Notes under the pieces: generated by a model
Seen by the model: only the letters and a program-made list of their open reading frames with translations
The model's database searches: none
Told to the model about the DNA's origin: nothing
Part shown: positions 20,621 through 29,545 of the stretch, piece by piece
Position numbering within the stretch: the stretch's first letter is position 1
Layout of the letters: every line of letters starts with the position of its first letter
Program-made: the position numbers and the translations under genes
From: Pseudomonas sp. AN-1
GTDB taxonomy: Bacteria > Pseudomonadota > Gammaproteobacteria > Pseudomonadales > Pseudomonadaceae
Length of the DNA: 64,000 nt
Reading direction: 5' to 3'
Assembly: GCF_034057115.1 (NCBI RefSeq)
Contig: NZ_CP139195.1
Location: forward strand, 3,782,001-3,846,000

Positions 20621-21418
20621 ATGACTGATCCGCAGGGCGCCCCGCTGCCCGACAAGCGCCAGGTCGCCGCCTCCTTCTCGCGCGCCGCGGCCAGCTACGA
20701 CAGCGTCGCCGAGCTGCAGCGCGCGGTCGGCGCCGAGCTGCTGGCGCGCCTGCCGGCCGATTGCCAGCCCGCGCGTTGGGTCGATCTGGGCAGCGGCACC
20801 GGCCATTTCAGTCGCGCGCTGGCCGCGCGCTTCCCGCAGGCCAGCGGCACCGCGGTGGACATCGCCGAGGGCATGCTGCGCCACGCCCGCCCGCTGGGCG
20901 GCGCCAGCCGCTTCGTCTGCGGTGACGCCGAGCGCCTGCCGCTGGCCTCCGCCAGCCAGCAGATGATCTTCTCCAGCCTGGCCCTGCAGTGGTGCGCGGA
21001 CTTCGCCGCCGTGCTGGGCGAGGCGCGCCGCGTGCTGGCGCCGGGCGGCGTGTTCGCCTTCAGCAGCCTGTGCGTCGGCACCCTGCAGGAGCTGCGCGAC
21101 AGCTGGCAGGCGGTGGACGGCTTCGTCCACGTCAACCGCTTCCGCCGCTTCGAGGACTACCGGGCGCTGTGCGCCGCCAGCGGTCTTGAAGTGGTCGAGT
21201 TGGCGACGGAGCGGCGGGTGCTGCACTACGCCGACCTGCGCCAGCTGACCCACGAGCTCAAGGCTCTCGGCGCCCACAACCTCAACCCCGGCCGCCCCGG
21301 CGGCCTCACCGGCCGCGCGCGGGTGCGCGCACTGGTCGAGGCTTACGAGCGCTTCCGCGACGACCACGGCCTGCCGGCCAGTTGGCAGGTGGTGTATGGG
21401 GTGCTGCGGCGGGTGTGA
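20621..21418 (+). CDS. bioC: malonyl-ACP O-methyltransferase
   Basis: 265 residues, SAM-dependent methyltransferase that primes pimelate synthesis by methylating malonyl-ACP. The SAM-binding motif is [10 protein letters not shown] (54-63), with D79 in [10 protein letters not shown]. The N-terminal [17 protein letters not shown] block is the BioC signature. GAGAG precedes the ATG at 20621. Fourth gene of the biotin operon, flanked on both sides by REP-type hairpins. Confidence 0.94.
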   Translation: MTDPQGAPLPDKRQVAASFSRAAASYDSVAELQRAVGAELLARLPADCQPARWVDLGSGTGHFSRALAARFPQASGTAVDIAEGMLRHARPLGGASRFVCGDAERLPLASASQQMIFSSLALQWCADFAAVLGEARRVLAPGGVFAFSSLCVGTLQELRDSWQAVDGFVHVNRFRRFEDYRALCAASGLEVVELATERRVLHYADLRQLTHELKALGAHNLNPGRPGGLTGRARVRALVEAYERFRDDHGLPASWQVVYGVLRRV

Positions 21419-21426
21419 TGCATGAT

Positions 21427-21522
21427 GGCTCCCACGCTCCTGCGTGGGAGCCAGACTCTACGGGCGCTCCTGCGTCCGGGACGCGGGAGCGTCCCTGGCT
21501 GTGTGTCCACGCAGGAGCGTGG
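21427..21522. repeat. cluster of three REP hairpins between bioC and bioD
   Basis: Hairpin 1: 21427-21437 with 21442-21452, loop TCCT. Hairpin 2: 21465-21477 with 21479-21491, pairing with one wobble. Hairpin 3: 21507-21512 with 21517-21522, loop AGGA, the same unit in inverse orientation. The CACGC-TCCTG-CGTG theme matches the hairpin at 11299-11321. Confidence 0.85.
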
Positions 21523-21549
21523 GCACGATCACTACCGAGGACCACCACC

Positions 21550-22233
21550 ATGACCGCCGCCTTCTTCATCGCCGGCACCGACACCGAGATCGGCAAGACC
21601 ACCATCGCCGCCGGCCTGCTGCACGCTGCCCGCTCGCGCGGGCTGTCCACCGCGGCGGCCAAGCCGGTGGCCTCCGGCTGCGAGCGCACCCCGCAGGGGC
21701 TGCGCAACGGTGACGCGCTGGCGCTGCTCGGCGAGTGCTCGCTGGCGCTCGACTATGCCGAGGTCAATCCGTTCGCCTTCGAGCCGGCCATCGCCCCGCA
21801 CCTGGCGGCGCGCGAGGTGGGTGTCGAGCTGACTGTCGACGCGCTGCTGCCGCCGGTGCGCCAGGTGCTGGCGCGCAGCGCCGACTTCGCCCTGGTCGAG
21901 GGCGCCGGCGGCTGGCGGGTGCCGCTGGCCGGTCGCGAGAGCCTGTCCGATCTGGCCGTGGCCCTGCGGCTGCCGGTGATTCTGGTGGTCGGCGTGCGCC
22001 TGGGCTGCATCAACCACGCCGTGCTGACGGCCGAGGCGATCGCCCGCGACGGCCTGAACCTGGCCGGCTGGGTGGCCAACCTGGTCGATCCGGCCACCTC
22101 GCGGCTCGACGAGAACCTCGCCACGCTGACCGAGCGCCTGCCGGCACCCTGCCTGGGCCGCGTGCCGCGTCTGGCCGAGGCCTCGCCGGCGGCGGTCGCC
22201 GCGCATCTCGACCTGGCGCCGCTGCGGCTCTGA
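21550..22233 (+). CDS. bioD: dethiobiotin synthetase
   Basis: 227 residues, ATP-dependent carboxylation of 7,8-diaminopelargonate. The P-loop is GTDTEIGKT (9-17). The KPVASGC, VEGAGGWRVPL and GCINHAVLT blocks are typical of BioD. GAGGA precedes the ATG at 21550. Last gene of the operon. bioA, needed between BioF and BioD, is not in the window. Confidence 0.95.
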   Translation: MTAAFFIAGTDTEIGKTTIAAGLLHAARSRGLSTAAAKPVASGCERTPQGLRNGDALALLGECSLALDYAEVNPFAFEPAIAPHLAAREVGVELTVDALLPPVRQVLARSADFALVEGAGGWRVPLAGRESLSDLAVALRLPVILVVGVRLGCINHAVLTAEAIARDGLNLAGWVANLVDPATSRLDENLATLTERLPAPCLGRVPRLAEASPAAVAAHLDLAPLRL

Positions 22234-22237
22234 GTCG

Positions 22238-23128
22238 TCAGCGCGCCGGCACCTGCTGGCGCTGGATCTCGCGGCGCTTCATCTGCAGGTATTCGTCCAG
22301 TGCGGGCTCCTGCAGCTGGCGCGGGTAGCGGCTGACCCCGGCGTGCCACAGCTGCAGGCGCCGTTCGGCCTGCACGGCCGGCGGCGCCGCCAGGGCGTCG
22401 AGGTAGGCCTCGATGGCCAGGTAGTAGCGCATCACGTTGCGCTCGACCACGCCGCGCAGGCCGTCGACGTGGATCGGCTGGCCGTGCTCGTCGCGGCCGA
22501 CGACGCTGAAGCCCAGCTTGTCGCGGCCGAGGGTCATCAGGTAGCCCTGCATGGCCAGGCGCGCGCGCAGGCCGTAGGCATGGGCGTAGGACAGGTGCAG
22601 GAAGCTGCGCTGTGCGTCGAGGGCCGCCAGCTCCACGCGCATGCGGTGCTCGCTGGTGCCCAGCGGCCCGCTGTCGGCGTCCAGCGCCAGCGCCAGGTAG
22701 TCGGAGCGCGCGCTCAGCACGCGGAAGCGGAAGGCGAACGGCTGGGTGTCGTCCAGCGGCTGCTCGAACTTGCGCCCGAGGTTGAGTTCGAGCCGCTCGC
22801 CGGGCCGCACCCGGCAGCCCTTGACGTTGGGATGCAGGATAAGGATGTCGCACCAGTGGCCGACGTCCTGCAGCGCCGCGCCGAGCAAGGCGAAGGGCTG
22901 CCCGAAGCGGGCGTGGACGTCGCCCTGCAGGGTGCCGTCGCCGACCTGCGAGGCGATGTGCAGCGGGCGCCGGTACGGGTTGCTGTCCAGCTGCTCGCGC
23001 AGGGCGGCATGGCGCGCCTGCAGGCTGGCGGCATCCTGCGCCGCCGCCAGCGAGGCGAACAGCAGGGCGACCAGCAGCGCCAGCCACCGTTTGTCGGCGC
23101 CCCCGCGAGGCGCCCGGTCCGCGACCAT
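22238..23128 (-). CDS. secreted protein of unknown function
   Basis: 296 residues with a signal peptide (about 13-30, KRWLALLVALLFASLAAAQ). The mature part is mixed alpha/beta with conserved-looking motifs such as HWCDILILHPNVKGC (two cysteines that could pair) and SYAHAYGLRARLAMQGYL. I do not recognise a named domain. It is convergent with bioD and divergent from the acyl-CoA dehydrogenase, a position where Pseudomonas genomes usually carry an unannotated gene of this kind. Confidence 0.75.
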   Translation of the reverse strand: MVADRAPRGGADKRWLALLVALLFASLAAAQDAASLQARHAALREQLDSNPYRRPLHIASQVGDGTLQGDVHARFGQPFALLGAALQDVGHWCDILILHPNVKGCRVRPGERLELNLGRKFEQPLDDTQPFAFRFRVLSARSDYLALALDADSGPLGTSEHRMRVELAALDAQRSFLHLSYAHAYGLRARLAMQGYLMTLGRDKLGFSVVGRDEHGQPIHVDGLRGVVERNVMRYYLAIEAYLDALAAPPAVQAERRLQLWHAGVSRYPRQLQEPALDEYLQMKRREIQRQQVPAR

Positions 23129-23272
23129 GGGTGTGCCTCCCCCGCGCCGTGCCGCCCGGAAAGCATAGGTGCCCGCCGCGGCCGGAGCGGCCGCCGGCGC
23201 CGAACGGCTTGCCGAGCGGGGCGATCGGCCATACTGTCGAGCAACGACAGACGGTTTCAGAGGACGATCACC

Positions 23273-25078
23273 ATGCCCGACTACAAGGCCCCCCTGCGCG
23301 ATCTGCGCTTCGTCCGCGACGAGCTGCTCGGCTACCCGCAGCACTACCAGAGCCTGCCCGCCTGCCAGGACGCCACTCCCGACGTGGTCGACGCCATCCT
23401 CGAGCAGACCGCGCAGTTCTGCGAGGAGGTGCTGGCGCCGCTCAACAGGGTCGGCGACCTCGAGGGCTGCACCTGGACGGCGGAGGGGGTGAAGACCCCG
23501 AGCGGCTTCAGGGAGGCCTACCGCCAGTATGTCGAGCTGGGCATGCCGAGCCTGGCCCACGAGCCGGAGCACGGCGGCCAGGGCCTGCCGGAGTCGCTCG
23601 GCCTGGTGGTCAGCGAGCTGGTCGGCGAGGCCAACTGGGCCTGGGGCATGTACCCGGGGCTGGCCCACGGCGCGATGAACACCCTGTCGGCGCACGGCAC
23701 GGAAGAGCAGAAGGCGGCCTATCTGCCCAGGCTGGTGAGCGGCGAGTGGACCGGCACCATGTGCCTGACCGAGCCGCACTGCGGCTCCGACCTCGGCCTG
23801 TTGCGCACCCGCGCCGAGCCGCAGGCCGACGGTTCCTACAAGATCAGCGGCACCAAGATCTTCATCTCCGCCGGCGAGCACGACCTGGCCGACAACATCG
23901 TGCACATCGTCCTCGCCCGCCTGCCCGACGCCCCGGCCGGCACCAAGGGCATCTCGCTGTTCATCGTGCCCAAGTTCCTGCCCGCGGCGGATGGCGGAAT
24001 CGGCCCGCGCAACGCGCTGTCCTGCGGCTCGCTGGAACACAAGATGGGCATCCACGGCAACGCCACCTGCGTGATGAACTTCGACGGCGCCACCGGCTGG
24101 CTGATCGGCCCGGCCAACGAGGGCCTCAAGTGCATGTTCACCTTCATGAACACCGCCCGCATCGGCACCGCCCTGCAGGGCCTGGCGCACGCCGAGGTGG
24201 CCTTCCAGGGCGCAGTGAAGTACGCCCGCGAGCGCCTGCAGATGCGCGCGCTGAGCGGACCCAAGGCGCCGGACAAGCCGGCCGACCCGATCATCGTCCA
24301 CCCCGACGTGCGGCGCATGCTGCTGACCATCAGGGCCTTCGCCGAGGGCAACCGCGCGCTGATCTACTACGCCGCCAGGCTGGTCGACGTGGTGCGCTAC
24401 AGCAGCGACGAGGCGGCGCGCAAGGAGGCGGACACCCTGTTGGCCTTCGTCACCCCGATCGCCAAGGCCTTCGCCACCGAGACCGGCTTCGAGAGCGCCA
24501 GCCTCGGCATGCAGGTGTTCGGCGGCCACGGCTACATCGCCGAGTGGGGCATGGAGCAGAACGCCCGCGACAGCCGCATCGCGCTGATGTACGAGGGCAC
24601 CACCGGCATCCAGGCTCTCGACCTGCTCGGCCGCAAAGTGCTGCTGACCCAGGGCGAGACGCTCAAGGCCTTCACCAGGGTCGTCCACAGGTTCTGCAAG
24701 GCCCACGAGGGCGACGCGGCGCTCGCCGAGTTCGTCGCGCCGCTGGCCCAGCTGAACAAGGAGTGGGGCGAGTTGACCATGCAGATCGGCATGAAGGCCG
24801 TGCAGGACCGCGAGGAGGTCGGCGCGGCGGCGGTGGACTATTTGATGTACTCCGGCTACGCCTGCCTGGCGTACTTCTGGGCCGACATGGCGCGCGTGGC
24901 GCAGGCCAAGCTGGCCGCCGGCACGGACGAGGCCGCCTTCTACCGCGCCAAGCTGCACACCGCGCGCTTCTACTTCCAGCGCATCCTGCCGCGCACCCGC
25001 AGCCACGTGGCCTGCATCCAGGCCGGCGCCGGCAGCCTGATGGCGATGGCCGAGGAGGAGTTCGAACTCGGCCATTGA
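23273..25078 (+). CDS. acyl-CoA dehydrogenase (601 residues, long family)
   Basis: FAD-dependent acyl-CoA dehydrogenase of the long, about 600-residue class with N- and C-terminal extensions. Typical blocks are MCLTEPHCGSDLGLL (flavin contact), AGEHDLADNIVHIVLA, TARIGTALQGLAHAE and MQVFGGHGYIAEWGMEQ. The catalytic glutamate is expected in LMYEGTTGIQALD near residue 440. It oxidises acyl-CoA in beta-oxidation; chain length cannot be read from sequence. The ATG at 23273 has GAGGA upstream. In several Pseudomonas species this gene lies just upstream of rsmY, as here. Confidence 0.92.
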   Translation: MPDYKAPLRDLRFVRDELLGYPQHYQSLPACQDATPDVVDAILEQTAQFCEEVLAPLNRVGDLEGCTWTAEGVKTPSGFREAYRQYVELGMPSLAHEPEHGGQGLPESLGLVVSELVGEANWAWGMYPGLAHGAMNTLSAHGTEEQKAAYLPRLVSGEWTGTMCLTEPHCGSDLGLLRTRAEPQADGSYKISGTKIFISAGEHDLADNIVHIVLARLPDAPAGTKGISLFIVPKFLPAADGGIGPRNALSCGSLEHKMGIHGNATCVMNFDGATGWLIGPANEGLKCMFTFMNTARIGTALQGLAHAEVAFQGAVKYARERLQMRALSGPKAPDKPADPIIVHPDVRRMLLTIRAFAEGNRALIYYAARLVDVVRYSSDEAARKEADTLLAFVTPIAKAFATETGFESASLGMQVFGGHGYIAEWGMEQNARDSRIALMYEGTTGIQALDLLGRKVLLTQGETLKAFTRVVHRFCKAHEGDAALAEFVAPLAQLNKEWGELTMQIGMKAVQDREEVGAAAVDYLMYSGYACLAYFWADMARVAQAKLAAGTDEAAFYRAKLHTARFYFQRILPRTRSHVACIQAGAGSLMAMAEEEFELGH

Positions 25079-25116
25079 GCATCGCCCGGCTGCTGCGCCG
25101 GTCGATGCTGGCCATG

Positions 25117-25134
25117 TGTAGGCATAGGCTTACA
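25117..25134 (+). promoter_or_regulatory. GacA upstream activating sequence of rsmY
   Basis: TGTAGG-N6-CTTACA matches the GacA-binding consensus TGTAAG-N6-CTTACA at 11 of the 12 defined bases. It lies about 65 bases upstream of the first GGA motif of the sRNA, the spacing expected for GacA-dependent rsm promoters. Confidence 0.88.
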
Positions 25135-25190
25135 CAGCGTGGGGGCTAACCGCCCTAGGAACTCCCCGGCCCGGCAACTAACCTAAGCAC

Positions 25191-25315
25191 ATCTGGACTT
25201 GGCGCAGGAAGCGCGAATCAGAACATGGATAACAGGGATCCCATCAGGATGGTGGGGCGATCACGGATGTCAGGACACGGTCTGCAAGAACCCCGCTTCG
25301 GCGGGGTTTTCTTTT
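25191..25315 (+). ncRNA. rsmY: RsmY small regulatory RNA
   Basis: A non-coding RNA of about 120 nt that titrates RsmA/CsrA proteins. Seven GGA motifs lie at 25195, 25207, 25227, 25236, 25247, 25265 and 25273. Several sit in hairpin loops, for example GCGC-AGGAA-GCGC (25202-25214). It ends in a strong terminator (stem 25289-25296 with 25301-25308, TTCG loop, T-rich tail to 25315). The GacA box upstream, and the neighbours (acyl-CoA dehydrogenase upstream; LysR, MOSC and aminotransferase downstream) match rsmY loci in Pseudomonas. The 5' end is estimated to within a few bases. Confidence 0.88.
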
Positions 25316-25396
25316 GCCCGCGATTTTTCCGCCCGCCGCCTCTGCACCTGCCGCTGCACTCGCTGTTGCACCCGCGCGGAGCGTCGGCAGGACGTC

Positions 25397-26275
25397 TCAG
25401 ATCCCGCCTTCGAGCACCGAGCGCAGCAGCTCCAGGGTCGCCTGCTGGCGCTGCGCGTCGCGATACACCAGGCCCACCTGCAGCGGGATACGCGGCTCGC
25501 TGAGCGGCTTCCACAGCAGCTGCGCGTGGCCCTGCACCTGGCGCGCGCGGCCGGGCAGCACCGAGGCCAGCCGGGTGTGCGGCAGGCTGTCGAGGATGCC
25601 GCCCATCTGGTTCAGCTCGGCCTGCACCCGCGGCCGGCGGCCGATGGCGCTGAGCTGCTCCTGCCAGATCTGGCGGATGCGGAATTCCTCGCCGAGCAGC
25701 AGCATCGGCAGCTCGGCGGCCTGGGCCAGCGACACCTTGCGGAACTCGCGCAGCGGATGGTCGGCGGCGATCACCAGCTGCAGCTCGTCCTCGTACAGCA
25801 GCAGGCTGTGCAGCCCCGGTTGGCGCGGCGGCAGGAAGCCGATGCCGACGTCCAGGCTGCCGGTGAGCAGGCGCCGCTCGATGTCGATCCCCGACAGCTC
25901 GTAGATCTGCACCACCAGCTGCGGCTGCAGGGCGCGCAGGCGCTCCAGCAGCAGCGGCACCAGGCTGGCGTTGACCGTCTGCAGCACGCCGATGGCCAGG
26001 CTGCGCGGCGCCTGGCCGCGGAACGCGCGCATGGCCTCGCGGCAGCGCTCCAGGCCGTCGAGCAGCGGCAGCGCGTGGTGGTAGAGGGTGTGTGCCGCCG
26101 GCGCCGGCAGCAGGCGCTTGCCGCCGCGCTGGAACAGCGCCACCTCCAGCTCGCCCTCCAGCTGGCGGATCTGCTGCGACAGCGCCGGCTGGGAGATGCT
26201 CAGGCGCTCGGCGGCGCGGCCGACATGGCCCTCCTCGTAGACCGCGACGAAGTAGCGAAGCTGGCGGAAATCCAT
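25397..26275 (-). CDS. LysR-family transcriptional regulator
   Basis: 292 residues. N-terminal winged HTH (1-60, MDFRQLRYFVAVYEEGHVGRAAERLSISQPALSQQI) and a LysR substrate-binding domain (about 88-290). It is divergent from the MOSC/aminotransferase pair and probably regulates it. Close relatives include the CynR/BenM-like subgroup, but the effector is unknown. In PAO1 a LysR gene (PA0528, from memory) occupies the same place next to rsmY. Confidence 0.9.
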   Translation of the reverse strand: MDFRQLRYFVAVYEEGHVGRAAERLSISQPALSQQIRQLEGELEVALFQRGGKRLLPAPAAHTLYHHALPLLDGLERCREAMRAFRGQAPRSLAIGVLQTVNASLVPLLLERLRALQPQLVVQIYELSGIDIERRLLTGSLDVGIGFLPPRQPGLHSLLLYEDELQLVIAADHPLREFRKVSLAQAAELPMLLLGEEFRIRQIWQEQLSAIGRRPRVQAELNQMGGILDSLPHTRLASVLPGRARQVQGHAQLLWKPLSEPRIPLQVGLVYRDAQRQQATLELLRSVLEGGI

Positions 26276-26375
26276 AAGGAAAACCTATTTCAAATGCTGG
26301 CAAATCGAAATGGCCCGCAGGCCAGCCGAGCCCTAGTCTAGCGTCCATCAAGCGCCAACAGGGGATTGCAGGACC

Positions 26376-27080
26376 ATGCACAGCCTGCGGATTCGGGAAG
26401 TTTTCATAGGCAAAGTCGAAGAGGCTTCCAGCAGCACCGAGGTGCGCCGGCTGGACGGCGAATGCTGGCTGGCCGGCGACGGCCTGCCGGGCGACGAGCT
26501 GGCGCGCCGCCGCCACCCCGGCGCGGCCGATTGCGCCCTGCTGCACTACCCGGCCGAGCACTACCGCCACTGGCGCAAGCGCTTCCCGCTGCACAAGTGG
26601 CGCCCGGCGGCCTGCGGCGAGAACCTCTCCACCTTCGGCGTCGGCGAGGCCGAGATCTGCATCGGCGACCTGGTGCGCTGGGGCGAGGCGCTGCTGGAGG
26701 TCAGCCAGCCGTGCCTGCCCGACTATCGCCTGGCGCAACGCTGGAACCTGGCCGAGCTGCCGCCCCTGCTGCAGGACAGCGGTCGCTGCGGCTGGTTCTA
26801 CCGGGTGCGGCGCCCCGGCCTGATCGACACCCGGGCGCCGCTGCAGCTGGTGCAGCGCCACTACCCGGAACTCAGCGTGGCGCGGCTGCTCGCCTGGTTC
26901 GTCCACGAACCGCTGCAGCGCAGCGCCCTGCGCCAGATGCTGGCCTGCGACGCGCTGGGCAGCGAGTGGCGGCGGATCGCCGCGCGGCGCCTGGCCAGCG
27001 GCGAGCTGGAGGACTGGCAGCCGCGCCTGTACGGCCGCGCCAGCGCGCAGCCGGCCGCCGAGGGCGCCGACCATGCGTGA
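26376..27080 (+). CDS. MOSC-domain protein (YiiM-like)
   Basis: 234 residues. The MOSC core runs from about 30 to 160, with CGENLSTFGVGEAEICIGD and the conserved cysteine in VSQPCLPDYRLAQRW, which is proposed to bind molybdenum cofactor or sulfur. YiiM relatives reduce N-hydroxylated compounds. The ATG at 26376 has AGGA upstream. It overlaps the next gene by eight bases, so the two form one operon. Confidence 0.85.
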   Translation: MHSLRIREVFIGKVEEASSSTEVRRLDGECWLAGDGLPGDELARRRHPGAADCALLHYPAEHYRHWRKRFPLHKWRPAACGENLSTFGVGEAEICIGDLVRWGEALLEVSQPCLPDYRLAQRWNLAELPPLLQDSGRCGWFYRVRRPGLIDTRAPLQLVQRHYPELSVARLLAWFVHEPLQRSALRQMLACDALGSEWRRIAARRLASGELEDWQPRLYGRASAQPAAEGADHA

Positions 27081-28284
27081 CGATGCCCTCGCCAGCCTGC
27101 GCCTGATGCCCAGCGTGGTGCGTCCCGAGCAGGTCTTCGTGCGCGGCCAGGGCTCCTGGCTGTGGGACAGCGAGGGCCGCGCCTACCTCGACTTCACCCA
27201 GGGCTGGGCGGCCAACAGCCTCGGCCACAGTCCGAGCGTGGTGGTCGAGGCGCTCAAGCGCCAGGCCGAGCGGCTGCTCAACAGCGGTTCGGCCTTCCAG
27301 CATCCCGGCCTGCTCAAGCTGGCCGGCCGCCTGTGCGAGTCCACCGGCAGCGACCAGGCCTACTTCGTGGGCAGCGGCGCCGAGGCCTGCGAGGGGGCGA
27401 TCAAGCTGGCGCGCAAGTGGGGCCAGCGCCACCGCGACGGCGCCTTCACCATAGTCACCGCCCGGCACAGCTTCCACGGCCGTACCCTCGGCGCCATGTC
27501 CGCCTCCGGCAAGCCGGCCTTCCAGCAGCTGTTCGAGCCCAAGCTGCCGGGCTTCGAGAAGGTGCCCTACAACGATCTGGAGGCGCTGGCCCAGGCGGTC
27601 GATGCGCATACCGTGGCGGTGATGCTGGAGCCGGTGCAGGGCGAGGCCGGGGTGATCCCGGCGACCCTCGACTACCTGCAGGGCGCCGAGCGCCTGTGCC
27701 GCGCGCGCGGCGTGCTGCTGATCCTCGACGAGGTGCAGACCGGCATGGGCCGCTGCGGCGCGCTGCTCGCCGAGGAGCTGTACGGCGTGCGCGCCGACAT
27801 CGTCACCCTCGGCAAGGGCCTGGGGGGCGGCGTGCCGCTGGCCGCCGTGCTGGCGCGCGGCAACGCCTGCTGCCTGGAGCCGGGCGAGCAGGGCGGCACC
27901 CACCACGGCAACGCGCTGATGCTGGCGGCGGGCCTGGCGGTGCTGAAGACCCTGCTGGAGCCGGGCTTCCTCGAGCAGGTGCGCGAGCTGGGCGAGCACC
28001 TGCGCGACGGCCTGGCGCAGCTGGCGCGCCGCCATGGCCACGGCCCGCTGCGCGGCCAGGGCCTGCTCTGGGGGCTGCCGCTGCAGCGCCTGGCGGCGCC
28101 GGCGGTGGTGCGCGCGGCGCTGGACGAGGGCCTGTTGCTCAACGCACCGCAGCCGCACGTGCTGCGCTTCTCGCCGGCGCTGACGGTCAGCCACGCCAAC
28201 ATCGACGAGATGCTGCGCCGCCTGGAGCGCGCGCTGGTGCGGGTCAGCCAGGCGCGCCTGCGCGAGGAGCGGGCGAGCGCCTGA
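27073..28284 (+). CDS. class III PLP-dependent aminotransferase
   Basis: 403 residues, acetylornithine/4-aminobutyrate aminotransferase family. The PLP lysine is K248 in VTLGKGLGGGVPL, preceded by LILDEVQTGMGR. The GSAFQHPGLLKLAGRLCE and NSGAEA-type phosphate-binding blocks are present (here VGSGAEACEGAIKLARK). Similar to ArgD/AstC-type enzymes, but isolated from arginine genes, so its substrate is uncertain. It starts inside the end of the MOSC gene and ends shortly before a strong terminator. Confidence 0.9.
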   Translation: MRDDALASLRLMPSVVRPEQVFVRGQGSWLWDSEGRAYLDFTQGWAANSLGHSPSVVVEALKRQAERLLNSGSAFQHPGLLKLAGRLCESTGSDQAYFVGSGAEACEGAIKLARKWGQRHRDGAFTIVTARHSFHGRTLGAMSASGKPAFQQLFEPKLPGFEKVPYNDLEALAQAVDAHTVAVMLEPVQGEAGVIPATLDYLQGAERLCRARGVLLILDEVQTGMGRCGALLAEELYGVRADIVTLGKGLGGGVPLAAVLARGNACCLEPGEQGGTHHGNALMLAAGLAVLKTLLEPGFLEQVRELGEHLRDGLAQLARRHGHGPLRGQGLLWGLPLQRLAAPAVVRAALDEGLLLNAPQPHVLRFSPALTVSHANIDEMLRRLERALVRVSQARLREERASA

Positions 28285-28325
28285 CCACGAGCTTTCCCTG
28301 AAGGGGCTCCCCGCGGGCTCCTGTT

Positions 28326-28358
28326 CGCCCGGCACCCGCCCTGTGCCGGGCGTTTTTT
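28326..28358 (+). terminator. rho-independent terminator after the aminotransferase
   Basis: Perfect 10-bp GC stem (28326-28335 with 28343-28352), a seven-base loop and six T (28353-28358). The convergent AraC gene ends 16 bases further on. Confidence 0.95.
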
Positions 28359-28373
28359 ATTCCCGCCCGGCGC

Positions 28374-29336
28374 TCAGTGCGTGGTCTGGCGCTGCAGCCG
28401 GTAGTCCTTGGGCGACAGCTCGAACTGCTTCTTGAACGCGCGGCTGAAGTGCGCCGAGTCGGCGAAGCCCCACTTGAAGGCGATCTGGGTGATCGACTCG
28501 TGGCGCAGCTGCGGGTTGCCGAGATCCTCGGCGCTGCGCTGCAGGCGCTGGCGCTGGATGTAGCGGCAGACGCTGTCGCCCTGGTCCTCGAACAGCCGGT
28601 ACAGCTGGCGGATGGAGATGTGCAGGCGCTCGGCCAGGTACTGCGGGGAGAGCTGCGCCTCCTGCAGCAGCTGGCCGATCAGGCGCTGCGCCTGGTCGCG
28701 CAGCAGCGCGGCGTGCGGCGTCTCGCCCAGCTCGCTGCGCGCCGGCGCGTTGCCGCGCAGGGTCGGCAGCAGCAGGGCGATCAGCGCCTCTTGGAGGGCG
28801 CTGCCTTCGTCGGCGGCGGTCTGCCCGCTGTCGTCGGCAAGGATCTGTCCGGCCAGGCTGGCCAGCAGGCGGCCGCTGGTCGAGCCGAGGTCGAGCTTGC
28901 CGAACAGTCGCTGGTTGGGCGCGAAGTGGCGGCACAGCGTCTCGCGCGACAGGTGGAAGGACACGTGATCGATCAGGTCGCCGCTGGTGATCTCGCTGGC
29001 GCGGGTGGAGTCGAACAGCGCCATGTCGCCGGGCGCCAGCTGGATGCGGCCGTTGTCCTGGCGCACCTCGGAGTGGCCGCTGCGGTTGACCACCAGGAAG
29101 CAGTGGCGGTCGTCGCCGCGGTCGCTGCGGCACTGCTGGCGGGCGATGCGCCCCGCGTTGGTGCGGATGTGCGCCAGCTCCAGGCCGCCGTGGTCGTGGC
29201 GGGCGATCTCGCCGACGAAGCGCTCGCCGCGCCCGGGCGGGCTGGCCTCGAAGTGGCCGCACACGCGGTGCAGGTCCTGCAGCCAGTGGTCGAACGTCGC
29301 TGATGTGCTGTGGAAGCCGTTCACGCTGCACCTCAT
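28374..29336 (-). CDS. AraC-family transcriptional activator (FeaR-like)
   Basis: 320 residues. An N-terminal AraC_binding_2-type cupin-like domain (about 45-190) is followed by two HTHs at the C-terminus, SPQYLAERLHISIRQLYRLF and ITQIAFKWGFADSAHFSRAF. This layout matches FeaR, which activates aromatic amine catabolism in E. coli. It is the only AraC protein in the window and sits beside the APC transporter. It is the natural candidate for the tandem YGGCA-N8-(C/A)AA sites at 31095-31182, 33674-33713, 39333-39371 and 42749-42847. A GTG four codons downstream is an alternative start; neither has a clear ribosome-binding site. Confidence 0.88.
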   Translation of the reverse strand: MRCSVNGFHSTSATFDHWLQDLHRVCGHFEASPPGRGERFVGEIARHDHGGLELAHIRTNAGRIARQQCRSDRGDDRHCFLVVNRSGHSEVRQDNGRIQLAPGDMALFDSTRASEITSGDLIDHVSFHLSRETLCRHFAPNQRLFGKLDLGSTSGRLLASLAGQILADDSGQTAADEGSALQEALIALLLPTLRGNAPARSELGETPHAALLRDQAQRLIGQLLQEAQLSPQYLAERLHISIRQLYRLFEDQGDSVCRYIQRQRLQRSAEDLGNPQLRHESITQIAFKWGFADSAHFSRAFKKQFELSPKDYRLQRQTTH

Positions 29337-29380
29337 GGGGACTGTGGGCGGTGGCCGCCACTCGGGATGGTTGGCGGTAA

Positions 29381-29396
29381 CATTGTTAACATGTTA
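29381..29396. promoter_or_regulatory. palindromic operator-like sequence upstream of the AraC gene
   Basis: An AT-rich island in GC-rich DNA holding TAACATGTTA (29387-29396, perfect palindrome) overlapping GTTAAC. It lies 45-60 bases upstream of the AraC start. A 12-base stretch GTTAACATGTTA recurs with one change at 48302-48313. Confidence 0.4.
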
Positions 29397-29490
29397 GCCA
29401 TTTTCGTGCCAACGCCCGGTCATCATCCTTTGGTATGGGGCAAAGCCGCGTCCCAGAGCCGTTGCCGAGGTCTTCACGGAAGCGTGCGAA

Positions 29491-29520
29491 AACGCGAAGG
29501 GCGCCCGCGGGCGCCCTTCG
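29491..29520 (-). terminator. hairpin terminator of the APC transporter gene
   Basis: Perfect 12-bp stem (29495-29506 with 29509-29520), followed on the minus strand by CGTTTTCGC. The T-run is short, so termination may be partial. Confidence 0.7.
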
Positions 29521-29545
29521 GTAACACTTTCTGGGGTGTGGCGAC

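Noticed and set aside
28357-29361. Alternative minus-strand frame overlapping the AraC gene
   Set aside because: Arg/Pro-rich shadow frame; the other frame encodes the two HTH motifs.
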